Positions 32,317 through 33,727 of a DNA stretch of 33,727 nucleotides are shown here, in pieces. Below the pieces are notes generated by a model. That model searched no databases. It worked only from the letters and a program-made list of their open reading frames with translations, and was not told the origin of the DNA. The stretch's first letter is position 1. Each line of letters begins with the position of its first letter. The translations under genes and the position numbers were made by a program. The stretch is from assembly GCA_902774925.1 (NCBI GenBank), contig CACYKE010000033.1, positions 1-33,727 on the forward strand, in the 5' to 3' direction. This DNA comes from an uncultured Prevotellaceae bacterium (GTDB lineage: Bacteria > Bacteroidota > Bacteroidia > Bacteroidales > Bacteroidaceae).

Positions 32317-33727
32317 TTAGGGCGCAGGATACACCAGCGGGCTTTGTGTGAGATAGGTGTCGCCGCTGTTCTTGTATCCGTCTTCCATCGAGGTAGAGAC
32401 CCAGCCCCAGTACTGCGTGTCACCGATGGTTACACTATTGCAGCTGCCGTTTTGACCAGGACCAATACTATTGGGCGCACCAGAGCCCTTTGTCGCAGTT
32501 ACCTTGGTCACTCCGGTAGTGATTTCGATGCTGCCGCACTTCCCATAATAGCCACTGCCGATGCCAGCGGCATAATTGCCACCATTGGCCGTGATGGTGC
32601 CGCCGCTGATGGTGATGTCGCCACAAAAATTAGTTTGTGAGGAAGACATATAGCCACTGCCGATGCCGGCGGCATTTTCACCGCCTGTAGCATTGATGAT
32701 GCCACCAGCAATGACGATGTTGCCGCTGTCGTACCGGCTATTTGCGCCAATGCCGGCAGAATTTTGGCCACCAAAGGCATTGAGAGTACCGGTGCCCCGG
32801 ATGGTGAGCGTGTATTCATCGCCCTCATCGCCCTCATCGCCCTCATCGTCCTCGTCCGTGTCGTTGTGAGGCACGAAGATACCAGAATAATCATCTGCCA
32901 TTCCCCTCACGGTATTCGTCGTGCCGTCGGCCAGGTTGATGGTGGCATTGCCCAGGCATGTGATGCCGGCATATTCACCTGTCATTGTTCCGTCAGCATT
33001 GATGCTCACACCGCCCAACCATACCACAGCGCCGTCGGCTATCGAAATCTGCACGTTCGAGCCGAGTGTGCCGTAGAGGCAGTCGTAGGTCTGAGCCGTG
33101 TAGGCGGTTGTGACGTTTGCCAGATTGACGTGTGATAGCATCGTATAACTCTGCATGGGAGCATAAAACCCGGAAACAAAGATTCCGTCGGAGGCAGCAG
33201 AAGCACGAAGATTTACGTCCTTCCCGTAAAAATCACCGTTTTTATCCTTGAACACATAATACGCTCCGTCGGCAGCTTCGGTCACCGTGCTGCCCTCCAC
33301 ATTTGCCCTTACCAGCGTGTACGGAGCATTCGATGATGATAATTGCTCAACATCACCATTGATGTTGAATTCATTCAGCAAGTCAATCTGGTCACCCACA
33401 TTGAGGTGCGTGCCAACGGGCAGGGTGCTGTAGGTCTTGAACGACTCCGCCATCCTCATGGCCAGCGGATAGATGTTGTTGGCTGCATAGGTGATGTTGG
33501 ACAATGACTTTGCGTAGTGCTGCCCGTCCTCATCGGTGGCAGTCATCTCAATATTGGCATCATCCACGGGCATCATGGCCACGTAGATAGGACTTATAAG
33601 ATTCGAGCGACCGATGCTGTAGGTATAGGTTCCGTCGCTGATGGTCAGGTTCGTGATGGTAGTGGTGATGTCCTGCGTGCCGTCGGCATTCTTGATGGTG
33701 AAAGCGCAGATGGCCAGTTTGTTGGCC
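32317..33727 (-). CDS. fimbrillin-like/beta-helix surface protein, 5' end outside window
   Basis: The frame is open from the window edge (codon at 33726) to the stop at 32317, about 469 residues. The N-terminal visible part (LAICAFTIKNADGTQDITTT, IYVAMMPVDDANIEMTATDE, NIYPLAMRMAESF) resembles fimbrillin-family domains. A start at 33582 would be a GTG in the middle of this domain and is not used. The rest is an AGIG(S/A)GY-type beta-helix (SINADGTMTGEYAGITCLGN, NAAGIGSGYMSS, NYAAGIGSGYYGK). It is clearly paralogous to residues 45-215 of the 1817-aa protein. A DEGDEGDEGDE run is encoded by a tandem repeat (about 32820-32853). The end, TYLTQSPLVYPAP, has no tail motif. It is a probable surface adhesin. 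Confidence 0.8.
   Translation of the reverse strand, partial: ANKLAICAFTIKNADGTQDITTTITNLTISDGTYTYSIGRSNLISPIYVAMMPVDDANIEMTATDEDGQHYAKSLSNITYAANNIYPLAMRMAESFKTYSTLPVGTHLNVGDQIDLLNEFNINGDVEQLSSSNAPYTLVRANVEGSTVTEAADGAYYVFKDKNGDFYGKDVNLRASAASDGIFVSGFYAPMQSYTMLSHVNLANVTTAYTAQTYDCLYGTLGSNVQISIADGAVVWLGGVSINADGTMTGEYAGITCLGNATINLADGTTNTVRGMADDYSGIFVPHNDTDEDDEGDEGDEGDEYTLTIRGTGTLNAFGGQNSAGIGANSRYDSGNIVIAGGIINATGGENAAGIGSGYMSSSQTNFCGDITISGGTITANGGNYAAGIGSGYYGKCGSIEITTGVTKVTATKGSGAPNSIGPGQNGSCNSVTIGDTQYWGWVSTSMEDGYKNSGDTYLTQSPLVYPAP
32817..32853 (-). repeat. short (cctcatcgc) tandem repeat coding for Asp-Glu-Gly
   Basis: Units of nine bases (ccctcatcg) repeat about four times. They are read on the minus strand as (D-E-G)n inside the beta-helix part of the 32317 gene. 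The unit keeps the frame, so copy-number change would only alter the length of an acidic loop. Confidence 0.75.

Overview
The window looks like chromosomal DNA of a Prevotella-type member of the Bacteroidales. The evidence is ribosomal and RNA polymerase proteins of clear Bacteroidales type, Bacteroidetes promoters (TTTG at -33, TAnnTTTG at -7, about 19 bases apart) in place of sigma70/Shine-Dalgarno signals, many secreted BspA-like, GLUG and fimbrillin-like proteins, a C10 (interpain-type) protease, and a recurring carboxy-terminal WYDLQGR...KGLYIVNGRK tail. Family names come from reading the translations; no searches were run.

Layout. (1) 1-2596, plus strand: the end of the alpha operon, rpsM(partial)-rpsK-rpsD-rpoA-rplQ, closed by a strong bidirectional terminator. 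rpsD and rpoA are visibly damaged: rpsD lacks about 86 nt and is frameshifted, and rpoA lacks two internal blocks and its normal 3' end. (2) 2627-9557, minus strand: a tight three-gene operon of a secreted CE1-like esterase, a large receiver-like/PPDK_N protein and a secreted subtilase. (3) 9953-13805, plus: a secreted protein of unknown function, a membrane-spanning TPR/AraC-type regulator, and a second membrane AraC-type regulator broken by an in-frame TGA. (4) 13966-18448, plus: a 45-aa peptide, a small secreted protein with the recurring tail, and a 1308-aa surface protein with nine 26-residue repeats. (5) 18741-23003, plus: two membrane/exported proteins of unknown function and a C10 cysteine protease. 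(6) 28883-23140, minus: a 1817-aa multidomain surface protein, a possible 48-aa repeat-encoded ORF and a 41-aa peptide related to the one in region 4. (7) 29899-28995, minus: two overlapping uncharacterised genes. (8) 29954-30915: a repeat-rich AT-rich intergenic region. (9) 30916-32106, plus: a Fic protein with an 11-bp tandem repeat between its Fic and winged-helix parts. (10) 33727-32317, minus: a fimbrillin-like/beta-helix surface protein running off the window.

How the parts may work together. Most of the window is a cell-surface and secretion island next to housekeeping genes. Two plus-strand operons (9953 and 18741) share a 60-bp promoter region with two TGAGAC boxes exactly 21 bp apart. 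Two AraC-type membrane regulators lie between them and are natural candidates to bind those boxes (inference). A second promoter class, with a dyad starting at the -33 box, precedes the esterase operon, the 29899 gene pair and the Fic gene. In three of the four proteins that carry the recurring tail, the residues just before it are encoded by repeat DNA of an intergenic type. That suggests the tail spreads as a cassette by recombination (inference).
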